This document shows positions 63,132 through 64,000 of a DNA stretch of 64,000 nucleotides, piece by piece. The stretch is from Loigolactobacillus coryniformis subsp. coryniformis KCTC 3167 = DSM 20001 (GTDB taxonomy: Bacteria; Bacillota; Bacilli; Lactobacillales; Lactobacillaceae). The position numbers were made by a program, and so were the translations under genes. Position 1 is the first letter of the stretch. Each line of letters opens with the position of its first letter. The notes beneath the pieces are model-generated. The model ran no database searches and had not been told where the DNA came from. It saw only the letters and a list, made by a program, of their open reading frames with translations. The DNA is taken from assembly GCF_002706425.1 (NCBI RefSeq), contig NZ_CP017713.1:1364001-1428000 (forward strand), given 5' to 3'.

Positions 63132-64000
63132 ATGGCGGATAAAGATTATTATGAGACTTTAGGGGTTAGCCGCGACGCCTCACAAGATGAAATAAAACGC
63201 GCCTACCGTAAGCTTTCAAAGAAATATCATCCTGATTTAAACAAGGCACCAGATGCTGAACAGAAATTCAAGGATATTTCGGAAGCTTATGAAGTTTTAG
63301 GTGATGCTGATAAACGTGCGCAGTATGACCAATATGGTTCAGCTGGTCCACAAGGTCAAGGTGGCTTCGGCGGCTTTGGTGGTGGCCAAGACTTTGGTGG
63401 TTTTGGTGGCGGTCAAAGCTTTGGCGGTTTTGACGATATTTTCAGTCAGTTCTTCGGTGGTGGCGGTGGTCAACGCTCAAATCCAAACGCACCACGGCAA
63501 GGATCTGATCTGCAATACCAGATGGATCTTAAGTTTGAAGAAGCGGTTTTTGGTAAAGAAACCACGATCTCTTATACCCGCGAAGCGATGTGCCATACTT
63601 GTAATGGGACTGGCGCTAAACCAGGGACAACACCTGATACTTGTCATAAATGTCATGGCTCTGGCTATATTCAAGTCACACGGCAAACGCCATTAGGTCG
63701 GATGCAATCACGTGAAGTCTGTGATGTTTGTCATGGTACCGGTAAAGAAATCAAAGAAAAGTGCCCAACTTGTCATGGCTCTGGTCACGAAGAAGAACGC
63801 CATAGTGTTAAAGTCAAAGTCCCAGCTGGGGTTGAAGATGGCCAACAAATGCGTTTGTCGGAACAAGGTGAAGCGGGAGAAAACGGTGGCCCTTACGGCG
63901 ATCTATTCATTGTTTTCCGCGTGGCACCAAGTGATAAATTTGAACGTGACGGTGCTGAGATCTATTTAGAAGTGCCGATCAGTTTTGTCCAGGCAGCTTT
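63132..64000 (+). CDS. dnaJ: Chaperone protein DnaJ (C-terminal end outside window)
   Basis: The first 289 codons of DnaJ, cut by the window's right edge. The J domain has [30 protein letters not shown] with the HPD motif; a Gly/Phe-rich linker with GGFGG repeats follows; then four zinc motifs [24 protein letters not shown] and CPTCHGSG, and the start of the C-terminal domain ([15 protein letters not shown]). AGGAGG lies upstream of the ATG at 63132. Co-chaperone of DnaK. Confidence 0.97.
   Translation, partial: MADKDYYETLGVSRDASQDEIKRAYRKLSKKYHPDLNKAPDAEQKFKDISEAYEVLGDADKRAQYDQYGSAGPQGQGGFGGFGGGQDFGGFGGGQSFGGFDDIFSQFFGGGGGQRSNPNAPRQGSDLQYQMDLKFEEAVFGKETTISYTREAMCHTCNGTGAKPGTTPDTCHKCHGSGYIQVTRQTPLGRMQSREVCDVCHGTGKEIKEKCPTCHGSGHEEERHSVKVKVPAGVEDGQQMRLSEQGEAGENGGPYGDLFIVFRVAPSDKFERDGAEIYLEVPISFVQAA

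Noticed and set aside
63301-63969. Two long frames (131 and 85 codons) in the dnaJ region
   Set aside because: They are shifted readings of dnaJ, which runs from 63132 to the window edge with all its motifs.

Overview
The window is a chromosome segment of a Gram-positive lactic acid bacterium of the Lactobacillaceae. The evidence is the strong AGGAGG-type ribosome binding sites, the Gram-positive PolC polymerase, a CIRCE-controlled hrcA-grpE-dnaK-dnaJ block, a LexA box of the Firmicutes type, a highly codon-biased D-lactate dehydrogenase gene, and the orders rpsB-tsf-pyrH-frr-uppS-cdsA-rseP-proS-polC and rimP-nusA-ylxR-ylxQ-infB-rbfA-truB-ribF. A Loigolactobacillus-like species is a guess from protein flavour only; nothing here fixes the species.

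Region by region. Positions 1-5424 hold rnz, an SDR dehydrogenase, a LapA-like protein, recJ and apt. Positions 5425-13748 hold mvaS with a membrane protein on the minus strand, small membrane proteins, a cytochrome b5-like protein, an A+T-rich secreted FAD fumarate reductase-like gene, a MATE exporter with an unusual leader, a DMT transporter and an aldo/keto reductase. Positions 13750-18546 are accessory DNA: a macrodomain protein, an IS982-family element killed by a stop codon but still carrying target duplications, an antitoxin without its toxin, a repeated palindromic intergenic element that in one copy carries a 154-bp three-armed insertion, an ArsR regulator and a large transposase gene. 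Positions 18547-23996 carry a quinone oxidoreductase, a GT8/GNAT/DNPH1-like/LOG-like operon, a GlcU-type sugar transporter and a LysR regulator. Positions 24000-36055 mix small hypothetical genes, two intact IS4-superfamily elements, a tRNA-Ser(CGA), a membrane-anchored NlpC/P60-like (YiiX-type) protein with an unknown partner, a PAS protein, hydrolases, lexA with its SOS box, and housekeeping genes (ynzC, yneF, plsC, trmN, yazA).

From 36082 to the right edge the window is almost entirely core: ldhD, then translation, isoprenoid/phospholipid, DNA polymerase, translation initiation, RNA modification and heat-shock genes, nearly all on the plus strand. dnaJ runs off the right end.

The most interesting unexplained structures are non-coding: (i) a 154-bp element with 13-bp perfect terminal inverted repeats and two internal long hairpins at 15700-15853, inserted into the loop of a repeat whose empty version lies at 5425-5703; (ii) a family of roughly 85-110-bp GTGT...ACAC palindromes behind LysR, rpsB, proS and dnaK; (iii) a possible terminator/antiterminator switch ahead of rimP-nusA; and (iv) a promoter-palindrome-terminator leader ahead of the MATE exporter. 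All calls come from reading the sequence; no database search was run.
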